NCBI RefSeq assembly: GCF_001865995.1
Contig: NZ_MLQQ01000007.1
Span: 1-49,632, forward strand
DNA length: 49,632 nucleotides
DNA from: Anaerobacillus arseniciselenatis
GTDB lineage: Bacteria; Bacillota; Bacilli; Bacillales; Anaerobacillaceae
Reading direction: 5' to 3'
Positions 35,636 through 45,231 of this stretch are shown one piece after another. Each line of letters starts with the position of its first letter. The first letter of the stretch is position 1. The notes beneath the pieces were generated by a model, which saw only the letters and a program-made list of their open reading frames with translations, searched no databases and was not told the DNA's origin. The position numbers and the translations under genes are program-made.

Positions 35636-36586
35636 TTAATCAAAAAGCTGACTGACAGATCTTTCTTCATGGACATGAATAATCGCTTTGGCGATTAATG
35701 GGGCCACAGATAATGGTTTAATTTTTGGGATAAGTTTATCTTCACTTAATGGTATTGTATTAGTTACAACTAATTCTTTGATCTTCGAATTTTCAATTCT
35801 TTCGATCGCTGGACCAGAAAGAACTGGGTGAGTACAACACGCATACACTTCCTTAGCACCATTTTCAACTAAAGCATTAGCTGCAAGTGTGATTGTTCCC
35901 GCAGTATCGATTATATCATCTATGATGATTGCTGTTTTCCCTTCGATGTTTCCGACAATATTCATTACTTCTGCAACATTAGGTTTCGGGCGACGTTTAT
36001 CGATAATCGCAATCGGCGCCTTAAGACGATCAGCCATCTTTCTTGCTCTAACCACTCCACCATGATCTGGTGAAACGATAACGATGTCATCCATTTGCTT
36101 TTCCTGGAAGTAATCAGATAAAAGCGGTACACCTACTAATTGGTCAACAGGAATATCAAAAAATCCTTGAATTTGTGTCGCATGTAAATCTAAACCTATA
36201 ACCCGTGTAGCACCTGCTGTTTCAAGTAAGTTAGCGACTAACTTAGCTGTAATTGGTTCACGTGCTCTTGCTTTGCGGTCTTGACGTGCATATCCATAAT
36301 ATGGGAGGACCACGTTAATTGTTTTTGCAGAAGCCCGTTTTAGGGCATCAATCATAATCAATAATTCCATAATGTGTTCATTTGCTGGAGCACAAGTAGA
36401 TTGAATAACAAACGTGTCACACCCACGAATACTTTCTTCAATGTTAATTTGTACTTCCCCATCACTAAATCTTGTTACCGAACTCTTAGATAATTCAATG
36501 CCAATCTTTTCCGCAATTTCTCCTGCAAGATCCCTATTTGAATTTAACGTTAACACCTTTAAGCTTGGATCACCATATTTCACCAT
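35636..36586 (-). CDS. prs: Ribose-phosphate pyrophosphokinase
   Basis: Makes PRPP from ribose 5-phosphate and ATP for nucleotide, histidine and tryptophan synthesis. Motifs: [19 protein letters not shown], the flexible loop [32 protein letters not shown] and the PRPP loop [14 protein letters not shown]. The ATG at 36586 ([11 protein letters not shown]) gives 316 residues, matching B. subtilis (317); the ATG at 36604 has no Shine-Dalgarno. Follows glmU as in other Bacillus. Confidence 0.97.
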   Translation of the reverse strand: MVKYGDPSLKVLTLNSNRDLAGEIAEKIGIELSKSSVTRFSDGEVQINIEESIRGCDTFVIQSTCAPANEHIMELLIMIDALKRASAKTINVVLPYYGYARQDRKARAREPITAKLVANLLETAGATRVIGLDLHATQIQGFFDIPVDQLVGVPLLSDYFQEKQMDDIVIVSPDHGGVVRARKMADRLKAPIAIIDKRRPKPNVAEVMNIVGNIEGKTAIIIDDIIDTAGTITLAANALVENGAKEVYACCTHPVLSGPAIERIENSKIKELVVTNTIPLSEDKLIPKIKPLSVAPLIAKAIIHVHEERSVSQLFD

Positions 36587-36729
36587 TATCAAACTTACCC
36601 CCATAAATAAATGAATTTATTACTTGTATATTAGCGATTTCTTATATGTCATGCTTATCTACACTTTCGTTGGTAGTCGATCAACTCAACTAAGATGTAT
36701 ATTAATATTAGCGTTATGACAGTAGAAAT

Positions 36730-38097
36730 TTAACCTTTTAATTTATTAACGTAGTTTTCTTTGACAGCTTGCCTTTCGCGAGCGATAGCTAAAGCATCGC
36801 TAGGAACATCTTTTGTAATTGTTGAACCTGCTGCTACATAAGCATTTTTCCCAATAGTTACAGGTGCAATTAAATTTGAGTTACATCCAATAAAAGCTCC
36901 ATCCTCAACCTTTGTTAAGTGTTTCTTCACACCGTCATAGTTAACAGTAATTGAACCACACCCTAAATTGACATCATTGCCAACTTCTGCATCCCCTATA
37001 TAACTTAAATGAGAAGCTTTACTCCCTTTTCCGAAGCTAGACTTTTTCACTTCGACAAAATTTCCGACCTTTACTTCATCACTAAGTTGAGAAAGTGGTC
37101 GAATATGAGCAAAAGGACCAATTTTGACGAGATTGCCAACCTCACTACTCTTCACGACAGATTGGGTTATGGTCGTTTCATTCCCCACATAACTATCGAC
37201 AATTTCTGTATGCGGACCAATTTGACACTGTGCTCCAATCGTAGTCTTACCTTTTAAAATGGAGCCAGGTTCGATAACCGTATCGATACCAATGGTAACA
37301 TCAGGTCCAATATACGTATTTTCCGGATCAATAATTGTTACACCTTTACGCATATGGTCTTCATTTATTCTTTTTTTCATGACCTTCTCTGCACTAGCTA
37401 ATGCGACACGATCATTCACACCTAGAGTTTCATCAAAACTAGTTGTTTGGAATGCTGCAATAAGGTCATTATTTTTTTGAAGAATTTCAATAACATCAGG
37501 TAAATAATACTCGCCTTGAACATTGCTGTTTCCTACATGTTTTAAAGCTGAAAACAGTAAAGTATTGTCAAAACAATACGTACCTGTATTAATTTCCGTA
37601 ATCTCACGTTCTTCCTGCGTAGCATCCTTATGTTCTACGATTCGCTCAACAGCTCCACTATCATCTCGAACAATTCTACCGTACCCAGTCGGATCGGTTG
37701 CTTTAGCTGTTAAAACCGTTGCTTTTGCTCCTTGCTCTTCATGGTAAGCTAACAAAGCTTCCATTGTCTCAGATGTAATAAGAGGGGTGTCACCACAGAG
37801 AACGATTGTCACTCCGTTTTTATCCTTCAAAAGTTCTTCTGCTTGCACAACTGCGTGGCCAGTACCTAGTTGTTCTTCCTGTAGAACATATGTAATTTTA
37901 TCACCTAGTTGATCTTGAACCTTCTCGGCCCCATGTCCTACTACAACAACAGTTTCTTCTACCCCAACTTTCGAGACTTGATCAACTACATGCTGTACCA
38001 TAGGCTTTCCACAAACTGGATGAAGCACTTTGTAAAGATTTGATTTCATCCTAGTCCCTTGACCAGCCGCTAATATTACCGCATAACGATTGTTCAT
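36730..38097 (-). CDS. glmU: Bifunctional UDP-GlcNAc pyrophosphorylase / glucosamine-1-phosphate acetyltransferase
   Basis: Makes UDP-GlcNAc for the cell wall. N-terminal uridyltransferase with [21 protein letters not shown] and [10 protein letters not shown]; the C-terminal left-handed beta-helix acetyltransferase includes [22 protein letters not shown] and [10 protein letters not shown]. Start ATG at 38097, five bases after GGAGG, gives 455 residues (B. subtilis 456). The open frame continues 72 codons upstream, but that part is translated spacer. Confidence 0.97.
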   Translation of the reverse strand: MNNRYAVILAAGQGTRMKSNLYKVLHPVCGKPMVQHVVDQVSKVGVEETVVVVGHGAEKVQDQLGDKITYVLQEEQLGTGHAVVQAEELLKDKNGVTIVLCGDTPLITSETMEALLAYHEEQGAKATVLTAKATDPTGYGRIVRDDSGAVERIVEHKDATQEEREITEINTGTYCFDNTLLFSALKHVGNSNVQGEYYLPDVIEILQKNNDLIAAFQTTSFDETLGVNDRVALASAEKVMKKRINEDHMRKGVTIIDPENTYIGPDVTIGIDTVIEPGSILKGKTTIGAQCQIGPHTEIVDSYVGNETTITQSVVKSSEVGNLVKIGPFAHIRPLSQLSDEVKVGNFVEVKKSSFGKGSKASHLSYIGDAEVGNDVNLGCGSITVNYDGVKKHLTKVEDGAFIGCNSNLIAPVTIGKNAYVAAGSTITKDVPSDALAIARERQAVKENYVNKLKG

Positions 38098-38270
38098 AGC
38101 TACCTCCAACGGTTCTTTTTTTCCATTATGAATATATCCTAAAACCGTTGCCTTTTCAAGCACATTTAAGAATTCAAACAAATTAGTATTAACATCCTTA
38201 TGGTCTGATACATGATTATCTTTTGTGAACACAAAAATATTATTCTTAAGGAAAGGGTCAATATCTGTAG

Positions 38271-38335
38271 AGTTTTGAGTTTTGAATTTTGAGTTTTGAA
38301 AGTAACTCAACACTCAAAACTCACAATTCAAAACT
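38271..38335. repeat. Family B heptad repeat, copy 6, core deleted
   Basis: Arms GAGTTTTGAGTTTTGAATTT and AACTCAACACTCAAAACTCA face each other with only GAAAGT between them; the TTCGAA core is missing. Adjacent to the spoVG terminator. Confidence 0.75.
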
Positions 38336-38420
38336 AAAAAAGCGTCAGCCACCTCAAGGATACTAAACATAGCTTGTACAATGTACACTTCTATACTAAT
38401 ACCATTTAAGGTGACTGACA
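38336..38420 (-). terminator. spoVG terminator (family E hairpin, long form)
   Basis: On the minus strand GTCAGTCACCT (38409-38419) pairs with AGGTGGCTGAC (38344-38354), with AAGGTA/TATCCTTG-like inner pairing and an internal TGTACA hairpin, then T5. About 26 nt after the spoVG stop. Confidence 0.7.
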
Positions 38421-38445
38421 CTAACAGTCTCATTCAATTTGTTTT

Positions 38446-38739
38446 TTATGAAGCACCTGCTTCTTCATATTCAACTTCATCAATATCCCCAGCTTTTTCA
38501 TACTCAGATAATACCGCTGATTGAATCTTCTCTCTAGTGTGAGAAGAAATTGGGTGTGCGATGTCTCTAAATTCGCCATCTGGAGTTCTCTTACTCGGCA
38601 TAGCGACGAACATGCCATTATTTCCATCAATAACACGGATATCATGAACAACAAATTCGTGATCAATTGTAATGGATGCTATTGCGCGCATACGTCCTTC
38701 CGTATTTACACGGCGTAATCTTACGTCTGTTACTTCCAT
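38446..38739 (-). CDS. spoVG: SpoVG, RNA-binding regulator
   Basis: Small global regulator, RNA/DNA-binding, affecting septation at sporulation onset in B. subtilis. 97 residues: [26 protein letters not shown], in two stretches, [21 protein letters not shown], and [17 protein letters not shown]. Start at 38739 after AAGGTGG; the upstream 17 codons of the open frame lie in the untranslated leader. Identical length to B. subtilis SpoVG. A canonical SigH promoter lies 43 bp upstream. Confidence 0.97.
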   Translation of the reverse strand: MEVTDVRLRRVNTEGRMRAIASITIDHEFVVHDIRVIDGNNGMFVAMPSKRTPDGEFRDIAHPISSHTREKIQSAVLSEYEKAGDIDEVEYEEAGAS

Positions 38740-38781
38740 TTCTGCCACCACCTTTTTCCAATTAAATATGTCTTTGTATAA

Positions 38782-38806
38782 ATTCAACACACTTTGTTCA
38801 TTTCCT
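38782..38806 (-). promoter_or_regulatory. SigH promoter of spoVG
   Basis: On the minus strand AGGAAAT (38800-38806) and GTTGAAT (38782-38788) are 11 nt apart, matching the SigH consensus AGGAWWT-N11-RNNGAAT at every fixed position. spoVG is the classic SigH gene in B. subtilis. Confidence 0.85.
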
Positions 38807-38843
38807 TCTTTTTAAAAAGAAAATTCCGAGATTTTTATCGGTA

Positions 38844-38861
38844 TTTGTAAACATTTACAAA
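38844..38861. promoter_or_regulatory. Palindrome upstream of the spoVG promoter
   Basis: TTTGTAAA-CA-TTTACAAA is an inverted repeat with 8-bp arms, 38 bp upstream of the -35 box. It may be an operator for an unknown regulator; spoVG is repressed by AbrB, but AbrB has no clear consensus. Confidence 0.4.
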
Positions 38862-38944
38862 ACGTTCACAGAATAGTCATAATTCAACCACTTGTTAAGT
38901 AACTATAGTTTGTTCTTTACATACAAAACCATGATGATAACCGT

Positions 38945-38970
38945 CACCATCTAAGGTGAAAAGGCGGACA
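38945..38970 (+). repeat. Family C left-end fragment
   Basis: CACCATCTAAGGTGAAAAGG followed by CGGACA is the left end of family C without the rest of the element. Confidence 0.5.
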
Positions 38971-39005
38971 CTTTCCAACCTAGCGAACTAACAAACTTTC
39001 CAAAT

Positions 39006-39059
39006 AAAAAAGGACTGTCCCAAAAGTGTCTGACACTTTATTACGGAACAACCCTTTTT
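39006..39059 (-). terminator. ridA terminator (family E hairpin)
   Basis: On the minus strand AGGGTTGTTCCG pairs imperfectly with TTGGGACAGTCCT around AAGTGTCAGACACTT, followed by T6. About 17 nt after the ridA stop. Confidence 0.85.
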
Positions 39060-39075
39060 CAAATAGTCTCCTAAC

Positions 39076-39450
39076 TTATTTAACTAATGCAATTACTTCA
39101 ATTTCTACTAATACATCTTTTGGTAACCGTGCAACCTCGACACAAGATCTCGCTGGTTTATGCTCAGAAAAATATTTTTCATAAACTTCGTTTATTATAG
39201 GAAAATCATTCATATCTTTAATAAATACTGTTGTTTTTATTACTGTGTTTCGAGATGCTCCTGCTTCTTGTAAGACAGCGTCAACGTTTTTTAATACTTG
39301 TTCTGTTTGGTCGGAAACGTTTCCTTCTATGAGTTCACCGTTTGGTTTTAGTGGGATTTGTCCCGAGCTATAAAACATATTATTAACAACTACTCCTTGA
39401 GAATATGGACCAATTGCTGCAGGTGCATTTGAAGTTTGAATTGTTTTCAT
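39076..39450 (-). CDS. ridA: RidA family enamine/imine deaminase (YabJ)
   Basis: Hydrolyses reactive enamines such as 2-aminoacrylate; in B. subtilis YabJ is also needed for PurR-dependent repression. 124 residues with the family landmarks [23 protein letters not shown], in two stretches, [19 protein letters not shown], and the active-site arginine region [25 protein letters not shown], also in two stretches. Its ribosome binding site AGGAGG lies within the last codons of purR, two bases upstream; the pair forms an operon. Confidence 0.96.
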   Translation of the reverse strand: MKTIQTSNAPAAIGPYSQGVVVNNMFYSSGQIPLKPNGELIEGNVSDQTEQVLKNVDAVLQEAGASRNTVIKTTVFIKDMNDFPIINEVYEKYFSEHKPARSCVEVARLPKDVLVEIEVIALVK

Positions 39451-39452
39451 TA

Positions 39453-40307
39453 CTAATCCTCCTGAACTTGTTGTTTATGATTTTTTAACTTTTCAAAAAA
39501 GTTCCCAATTTCAACCTTTACAATCTTTTCTTTCGTATTTACTTCAGATAAGCGGGTCATTGATATATACTCATCTACGAGCCTTTCTTCTGTATGTTCA
39601 GCTTCTACTAAAACTCCAGTGCCAACAACGTTCGAATTAAATTCTTCTACTAAGCTGATCATCCCTCTGATCGTGCCACCCGCTTTCATAAAATCATCAA
39701 TAATAAGAACATTTGAACCTTCATTCAAACTTCTTTTTGCAAGTGACATCGTTTGAATCCGTTTCGTCGATCCAGAGACGTAGTTTATACTGACAAGTGA
39801 ACCTTCTGTAATTCGATGTTCATGCCTTACAATGCAGACCGGAACATTTAAGTATGTAGCTACGGCATATGCAAGTGGAATCCCCTTTGTGGCCATTGTC
39901 ATAATGACATCAACTTTCGTACCCGCAAACAACGTAGCAAAATAACGACCAATTTCATTCATAAGCTTTGGATTACCGATAATATCCATCATATATAAGT
40001 AACCACCTGGTAATACTCGGTTAGCATCCTCAAGCTTCATACATAATTGTTTTAAAGACTGAACTATTTCATCTTCGTTTGCTGTAGGAATGTACTTAAC
40101 ACCACCACTCGCCCCGGCTACCGTTAACAAAACTCCAATGTCCTGACTTTCAAAAATTTCTTTTATAATCGTTAAATCCTCACTTATCGACGACTTAGCG
40201 GATTCATAACGATCTGAGAAATATGTTAACGGTATTAGTTGATGAGGATTTTGTATTAAGTAATTGGTCATGTCTACTAAACGGCCACTGCGGCGAAACT
40301 TCTTCAT
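39453..40307 (-). CDS. purR: Purine operon repressor PurR
   Basis: PRPP-responsive repressor of purine synthesis. N-terminal winged helix ([45 protein letters not shown], in stretches) and C-terminal PRTase-like domain with the PRPP loop [14 protein letters not shown]. Start at 40307 after GGAGG; 284 residues, B. subtilis 285. A PurBox pair overlaps its promoter, so autoregulation is expected. Confidence 0.96.
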   Translation of the reverse strand: MKKFRRSGRLVDMTNYLIQNPHQLIPLTYFSDRYESAKSSISEDLTIIKEIFESQDIGVLLTVAGASGGVKYIPTANEDEIVQSLKQLCMKLEDANRVLPGGYLYMMDIIGNPKLMNEIGRYFATLFAGTKVDVIMTMATKGIPLAYAVATYLNVPVCIVRHEHRITEGSLVSINYVSGSTKRIQTMSLAKRSLNEGSNVLIIDDFMKAGGTIRGMISLVEEFNSNVVGTGVLVEAEHTEERLVDEYISMTRLSEVNTKEKIVKVEIGNFFEKLKNHKQQVQED

Positions 40308-40317
40308 AACTACCTCC

Positions 40318-40364
40318 AAAAATCCGAATATTTAACAGTAATTTTACACTTTTGTACGGATTTT
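40318..40364. promoter_or_regulatory. Inverted PurBox pair at purR
   Basis: AAAAATCCGAATATT on the plus strand (40318-40332) and AAAATCCGTAC on the minus strand (40364-40354) face each other; the inner edges of the CCG cores are 30 nt apart. The B. subtilis PurBox is AANCCGAACAWT in the same divergent arrangement with a similar spacing. Each box has one or two mismatches. Confidence 0.6.
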
Positions 40365-40369
40365 ATCAA
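40341..40369 (-). promoter_or_regulatory. SigA promoter of purR-ridA
   Basis: On the minus strand TTGATA (40364-40369) and TAAAAT (40341-40346) are 17 nt apart. The -35 box overlaps the ispE stop codon and the whole promoter lies within the PurBox pair. Confidence 0.65.
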
Positions 40370-41229
40370 TAGTAACGTTCCCCCATTACCCGAACTGCAT
40401 ATACATCGTTACAAAAACCTCTTAATCCATTGTAAACCCTAAGCATTCTAGACTCATGTTTTACAAGTCCAAAAACGGTAGGTCCACTTCCACTCATTAG
40501 TACCCCATCAGCACCGAATCTAATCATTTGTTCTTTAATGCGTTGAACTTGAGGGTAAAGCTTAAATGTTACTGTTTCTAAAACATTTCCTAACTCAGAG
40601 CAAATAAGTGGATAATCAGCGTTATCGATTGCCGAAATCATCTGATTAATGTTCGGGTGTTTGAGATGTTCTAATTTTAAATTTCGATAAACTTCTGCTG
40701 TTGAAACGCCTATTGGTGGCTTCGCTAATATCACCCAACAAGGAGGAGGTGCACTAATATGTTTAATTTTTTCCCCTCTGCCAGTAGCTAACGCCGTTCC
40801 TCCATAAACACAAAAAGAAACGTCAGAACCGATTTGCGCACCTAAACTAGCCAGTTCATCGATTGATAATTGCAAATTCCATAATTCATTTAGTCCACGC
40901 AATGTAGCTGCAGCATCACTACTTCCACCAGCAAGACCTGCCGAAACAGGAATATTTTTCCTAATATGAATTAAAACTCCTTCACTAACGTTGTAGCGAT
41001 CTTTTAAGAGTTTTGCAGCCTGATAAGCTAAATTTCTATGGTCATTAGGTACAAAACCTTCAGAGACATCTACCTTAATTCGATTTTCTTCTAATCGTGT
41101 TAGTTCAATACGGTCAGCTAAGTCAACTGTAGTCATGATCATCTCAACTTCATGGAAGCCGTCTTCCCTTTTGTGAAGGACATCAAGAGATAAGTTAATC
41201 TTTGCCGGCGCTTTTAATGAGATCTTCAC
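40366..41229 (-). CDS. ispE: 4-diphosphocytidyl-2-C-methyl-D-erythritol kinase
   Basis: GHMP kinase of the MEP isoprenoid pathway. Motifs: [23 protein letters not shown] near the N-terminus (in two stretches), ATP-binding [21 protein letters not shown], and [14 protein letters not shown]. 287 residues, normal length. GTG start with AAGGTG about seven bases upstream. Followed directly by the purR promoter. Confidence 0.96.
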   Translation of the reverse strand: MKISLKAPAKINLSLDVLHKREDGFHEVEMIMTTVDLADRIELTRLEENRIKVDVSEGFVPNDHRNLAYQAAKLLKDRYNVSEGVLIHIRKNIPVSAGLAGGSSDAAATLRGLNELWNLQLSIDELASLGAQIGSDVSFCVYGGTALATGRGEKIKHISAPPPCWVILAKPPIGVSTAEVYRNLKLEHLKHPNINQMISAIDNADYPLICSELGNVLETVTFKLYPQVQRIKEQMIRFGADGVLMSGSGPTVFGLVKHESRMLRVYNGLRGFCNDVYAVRVMGERYY

Positions 41230-41383
41230 CTTTTATCACCTTCTATGTTCCATATGCTTACGTTATTTTATCATTTGTTGTCCTTACAAACCAGAAAATT
41301 CATCATTAATCTATTACATATTTTTCTAATCACTTAATTTAAAACTTTATATAAGGATAACCTAGTACATATATGTATATAAC

Positions 41384-41503
41384 AAAAAGGATTGTCCCAG
41401 AAAGTGTCAGACACCGTTAGGCACCAAATATAGCCGGATAATAAATTTATACGTCTATATTTAGTAACATCTGCATTGTGTCAGATACTTATGAGACAAC
41501 CCT
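41384..41503 (-). terminator. sspF terminator (family E hairpin with insert)
   Basis: On the minus strand AGGGTTGTCTCATAAGTATCTGACAC pairs with GGTGTCTGACACTTTCTGGGACAATCCT (outer and inner stems, with mismatches), enclosing about 65 nt, then T5. It starts about 19 nt after the SASP stop codon. The enclosed loop is A/T-rich and has no counterpart in the window. Confidence 0.65.
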
Positions 41504-41521
41504 ATCGTAACAAGTTAACTT

Positions 41522-41704
41522 TTATTTTTTTTGCCCGTTGGATAGCTGTTGTTCGGCAATTTCTATCGCACGCTTAACCATATTACCTGCATCCCTTGAA
41601 CGAATTCCACCCCAGCCTTCTTTTTGGACGGTCTCATAAAAGCCAAGTTCCTTTGCAAGTTCTTCCTTAAACTGCTCAGACATAATCCCTCGTCTTCTTG
41701 CCAT
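41522..41704 (-). CDS. sspF: Alpha/beta-type small acid-soluble spore protein (SspF-like)
   Basis: DNA-binding protein that protects spore DNA. 60 residues, [22 protein letters not shown] then [24 protein letters not shown]; the GPR protease site would be around [10 protein letters not shown], and the DNA-contacting EIAEQQL/VKRAIE helix is intact. It ends in a short basic tail. AAAGGAG precedes the ATG. Upstream only TATACTA resembles a SigG -10 box and no good -35 box was found. Confidence 0.95.
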   Translation of the reverse strand: MARRRGIMSEQFKEELAKELGFYETVQKEGWGGIRSRDAGNMVKRAIEIAEQQLSNGQKK

Positions 41705-41776
41705 AATAACAACTCCTTTTAAGAACTTGTTACGACACCGTTAGTATAACCTTTCATCAATAATTTAATATAAACC

Positions 41777-41913
41777 AATAAGAGGTATACTCATAAGTAG
41801 AGGGTCAGGCACCTCCGTTATAAAGCATTTTCACAAAACACTTATATCTAAAAAGTGTTAGAAATACTTTACAATGGAGAAGTCTAACCCAAATTATGAG
41901 TATACCTCTTATT
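41777..41913. repeat. Long perfect inverted repeat between sspF and veg
   Basis: AATAAGAGGTATACTCATAA (41777-41796) is the exact reverse complement of 41894-41913, 97 bp away. The enclosed part pairs further (CTCCGTTATAAAG against CTTTACAATGGAG; AACACTT against AAGTGTT), so the 137 bp can fold into one long hairpin. It includes GGTCAGGCACC, related to family E. It lies just after the veg stop and could terminate veg, but no T run follows the outer stem. Confidence 0.7.
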
Positions 41914-41922
41914 CATTAAAAA

Positions 41923-42186
41923 TTAATCAACCTCTACAACTGCACTCTCATCTTCACAAACCGATAACTGAACTGTCTCCGTTAAAACATCCGCATAGCT
42001 ATATGATACTCTTTCGAAAGCATTTTCATCTTCATCCAGCTTTATAATAAATACAGACGGGTATGTCTCTTCAAGGAAACCAGAACGTTCAATGGTCTTC
42101 CTACGCCCACCATTCGCCTTTATTGTAATTCGCTTTCCAATATTAGCATCTAAAGTCCTTTTGATATCCACTAATGTTTTTCCCAT
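41923..42186 (-). CDS. veg: Veg protein
   Basis: An 87-residue protein, [52 protein letters not shown] in stretches, and [16 protein letters not shown]. In B. subtilis Veg stimulates biofilm genes by countering SinR and is among the most highly expressed genes. Start ATG at 42186 with GAGGTGG seven bases upstream (the frame's earlier codon at 42198 precedes it). Driven by tandem SigA promoters. Confidence 0.95.
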   Translation of the reverse strand: MGKTLVDIKRTLDANIGKRITIKANGGRRKTIERSGFLEETYPSVFIIKLDEDENAFERVSYSYADVLTETVQLSVCEDESAVVEVD

Positions 42187-42211
42187 TATTGAACCCACCT
42201 CACTTAGACAA

Positions 42212-42241
42212 ATTATAACACAGCGAGTACAATATTGTCAA
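42212..42241 (-). promoter_or_regulatory. veg promoter, proximal (SigA)
   Basis: On the minus strand consensus TTGACA (42236-42241) and consensus TATAAT (42212-42217), 18 nt apart, about 26 nt from the start codon. Confidence 0.85.
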
Positions 42242-42252
42242 ACAAAATTTAA

Positions 42253-42282
42253 ATTATAGCAATTAAACAGATTGATTGTCAA
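42253..42282 (-). promoter_or_regulatory. veg promoter, distal (SigA)
   Basis: A second pair with consensus TTGACA (42277-42282) and TATAAT (42253-42258), again 18 nt apart, exactly 41 bp upstream of the proximal promoter. B. subtilis veg also has two strong promoters. Confidence 0.8.
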
Positions 42283-42349
42283 TACTATTCGCTTATTTTT
42301 TTGTGTTATTTTTTATTTGTTAGTATGACGCAGATTTTATATTTTATGT

Positions 42350-42468
42350 AAATGAATTTCATAATTCATGATTCTCGCCACTAAGATCAATATATAGTTG
42401 CGTCAAAACCATTCGCAAACTATATATTGCATGATGTGGCTCATTTTTGGTAATTATGAAATTCACTC
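42350..42468 (+). repeat. Family A MITE-like repeat, copy 6
   Basis: Same ends (5' flank AAATGAATTTC, 3' GAAATTCACTC) and inner stem, two or three substitutions from copy 4. Flanking duplication not evident. Confidence 0.85.
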
Positions 42469-42507
42469 AAATAGTGTTGAAAAATATGGAACGACGATAT
42501 TAATCTT

Positions 42508-42606
42508 CACCATCTACTATGTAAAAGACGAGTGATTTCCTGAACGAGCCTCTAAAATTCGATAGAAATTTAAAGCGAAGAGAAGGAAATCCCTCGTTCT
42601 TTTTAT
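42508..42606 (-). repeat. Family C hairpin repeat, short copy with inverted interior
   Basis: CACCATCTACTATGTAAAAG is followed by ACGAGTGATTTCCT, which pairs with AGGAAATCCCTCGT near 42580-42598. The interior AACGAGCCTCTAAAATTCG is the reverse complement of the corresponding part of copies 1 and 2. Confidence 0.7.
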
Positions 42607-42607
42607 A

Positions 42608-42647
42608 TAAAAAAAGACTTAGCAGCTCGCAGCTAATAAGTCTTTTT
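42608..42647 (-). terminator. yabG terminator
   Basis: On the minus strand AAAAAAGACTTATTAGCT-GCG-AGCTGCTAAGTCTTTTTTT forms a stem with one mismatched position, followed by T7, directly after the yabG stop. Confidence 0.88.
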
Positions 42648-42655
42648 TCCTTATT

Positions 42656-43543
42656 TTAATCCTTTTTTCTTTCATAAAAACTTTCGCTATTTTTAATCGG
42701 TATACCTCTTCTTAAAAGGCCTTTCGTTTCAATTCCACCTAATCCTTTTTCTCCAGTTAACGTATTTCGTAACAGGTCCCAAATACTAACGCTATCCATA
42801 AATGAGGTTAAACTTATTTTAGCTGCAATATAAACGGGGTCTAACGCATGTATATTAACTCGTTCTGGAGAACTAGCAAAATTAGCTCCAGCCCTTATTA
42901 ATGTTTCAAAATAAGACTGGCAAGCACCTGCAAAAATGACTAAGTGATCGATATGTGGCTCGAACTTCCTCGCCTCTCTCACAGCCTCTGCAAAGTATTT
43001 TGTATTTCGATATGCCTTAACATCATTCTCGCTGCCTTTACTTCTCATATACGCATCGTGTCCAGTGACTACGAGTATTTCTGGGCGGACCATTTCTAAA
43101 AGTGAGGTAATTTGTTCAGGCATTTCTTTTTCCGGCATGTGAACCCCGTATATTGGGACTCCTAATTTTTCGTATAACTCTGTACATTTCTTCAAATAAA
43201 CAGGATCCCCATCAATATGCAAAATCCTTCCGGGAAGTTCAAAGTAAGAATTTTTACTACTATACCCTTCACTCATTTCATACTCGCTTTTTTGACGGAG
43301 AAGGCGGGTGTCTTGCCTAAATAATCGATAGCAACTTTCTATCTTCTCCTTTTCTTTCACCATTCTTTCACTTTTTTCATTATCGTTTATTAACACTAAA
43401 TCGGCTAACGGAGCATCTGCAATTAATCGCATTTCTTCGCCGACAATTAATACACTTTTTTCATTATCAATTTTTGAGATGCGAAATAAAATATCGCATC
43501 CGTACGATTTTCTTGCAACAAAGTCACCTACGTTTAGTTTCAT
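42656..43543 (-). CDS. yabG: Sporulation-specific protease YabG
   Basis: Mother-cell cysteine protease that processes spore coat proteins such as SafA and SpoIVA. 295 residues; the N-terminal KLNVGDFVARKSYGCDILFRI is typical, the central part has GRILHIDGDPVYLKKC and ILVVTGHDAYMRSKG, and the candidate catalytic cysteine and histidine are in HLVIFAGACQSYFETLIRAG and the GHD motif. GAGGAGGAG precedes the ATG. A SigK promoter lies between ksgA and yabG. Confidence 0.95.
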   Translation of the reverse strand: MKLNVGDFVARKSYGCDILFRISKIDNEKSVLIVGEEMRLIADAPLADLVLINDNEKSERMVKEKEKIESCYRLFRQDTRLLRQKSEYEMSEGYSSKNSYFELPGRILHIDGDPVYLKKCTELYEKLGVPIYGVHMPEKEMPEQITSLLEMVRPEILVVTGHDAYMRSKGSENDVKAYRNTKYFAEAVREARKFEPHIDHLVIFAGACQSYFETLIRAGANFASSPERVNIHALDPVYIAAKISLTSFMDSVSIWDLLRNTLTGEKGLGGIETKGLLRRGIPIKNSESFYERKKD

Positions 43544-43563
43544 CTCACACTCCTCCTCATTTA

Positions 43564-43593
43564 TAGCCTATGAAGAAAAGCACAAAACAGTGT
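43564..43593 (-). promoter_or_regulatory. SigK promoter of yabG
   Basis: On the minus strand CAC (43590-43592) precedes CATAGGCTA (43564-43572) by 17 nt, matching the SigK -10 consensus CATANNNTA and the AC -35 element. yabG is SigK-dependent in B. subtilis. Confidence 0.7.
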
Positions 43594-43616
43594 AGAAAAA
43601 GAAAGGCGAAGGAGGC

Positions 43617-45048
<1,432 letters not shown>

Positions 45049-45059
45049 AAATCCTCCTG

Positions 45060-45153
45060 AATTTTGAGTGTTGAGTTTTGAGTGTTGAGTTTTGGAAGGC
45101 TATGCTTCGAAGCACTTACATAACTCAAAATTTTTCACTCAAAACTCAAAACT
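45060..45153. repeat. Family B heptad inverted repeat, copy 7
   Basis: Arms ATTTTGAGTGTTGAGTTTTG and CACTCAAAACTCAAAACTTC around the core GGCTATGCTTCGAAGCACTTAC. Its left end is 3 bp from the rnmV Shine-Dalgarno; its right end is about 50 bp from the yabE terminator. Confidence 0.82.
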
Positions 45154-45195
45154 TCTTGTAACTATTTCATAGTATATAGCGTCTAATATTAGGAA

Positions 45196-45222
45196 ACAAG
45201 AAAGAGGATGACTTAGTCATCC
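45196..45222 (-). terminator. yabE terminator
   Basis: On the minus strand GGATGAC-TAA-GTCATCC forms a perfect 7-bp stem followed by TCTTTCTTGTTT; about 10 nt after the yabE stop. Confidence 0.8.
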
Positions 45223-45231
45223 CCATAAACG

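Larger units (their letters stand above)
38098..38445. other. glmU-spoVG spacer
   Basis: 348 bp without a gene. Contains a short family B copy (38271-38335) and the spoVG terminator (38336-38420). The remaining 38098-38270 shows no recognisable motif beyond the glmU ribosome binding site; the minus-strand frame that extends glmU upstream has no credible start. Confidence 0.6.
38740..39075. other. spoVG-ridA spacer
   Basis: 336 bp: SigH promoter (38782-38806), palindrome (38844-38861), a family C left-end fragment (38945-38970), CCAACCTAGCGAACTAAC-type octads, and the ridA terminator (39006-39059). No gene. Confidence 0.7.
42187..42655. other. veg-yabG spacer
   Basis: 469 bp without a gene: tandem veg promoters (42212-42282), family A copy 6 (42350-42468), a family C hairpin (42508-42606) and the yabG terminator (42608-42647). 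Confidence 0.75.

Noticed and set aside
38098..38313. A 72-residue N-terminal extension of GlmU
   Set aside because: Its sequence encodes part of the family B repeat and spacer; the ATG at 38097 has a perfect ribosome binding site and gives the normal GlmU length.
38430..38666. Minus-strand open frame overlapping spoVG in another frame
   Set aside because: It is the +1 shadow of spoVG; spoVG itself has the right length, start and promoter.
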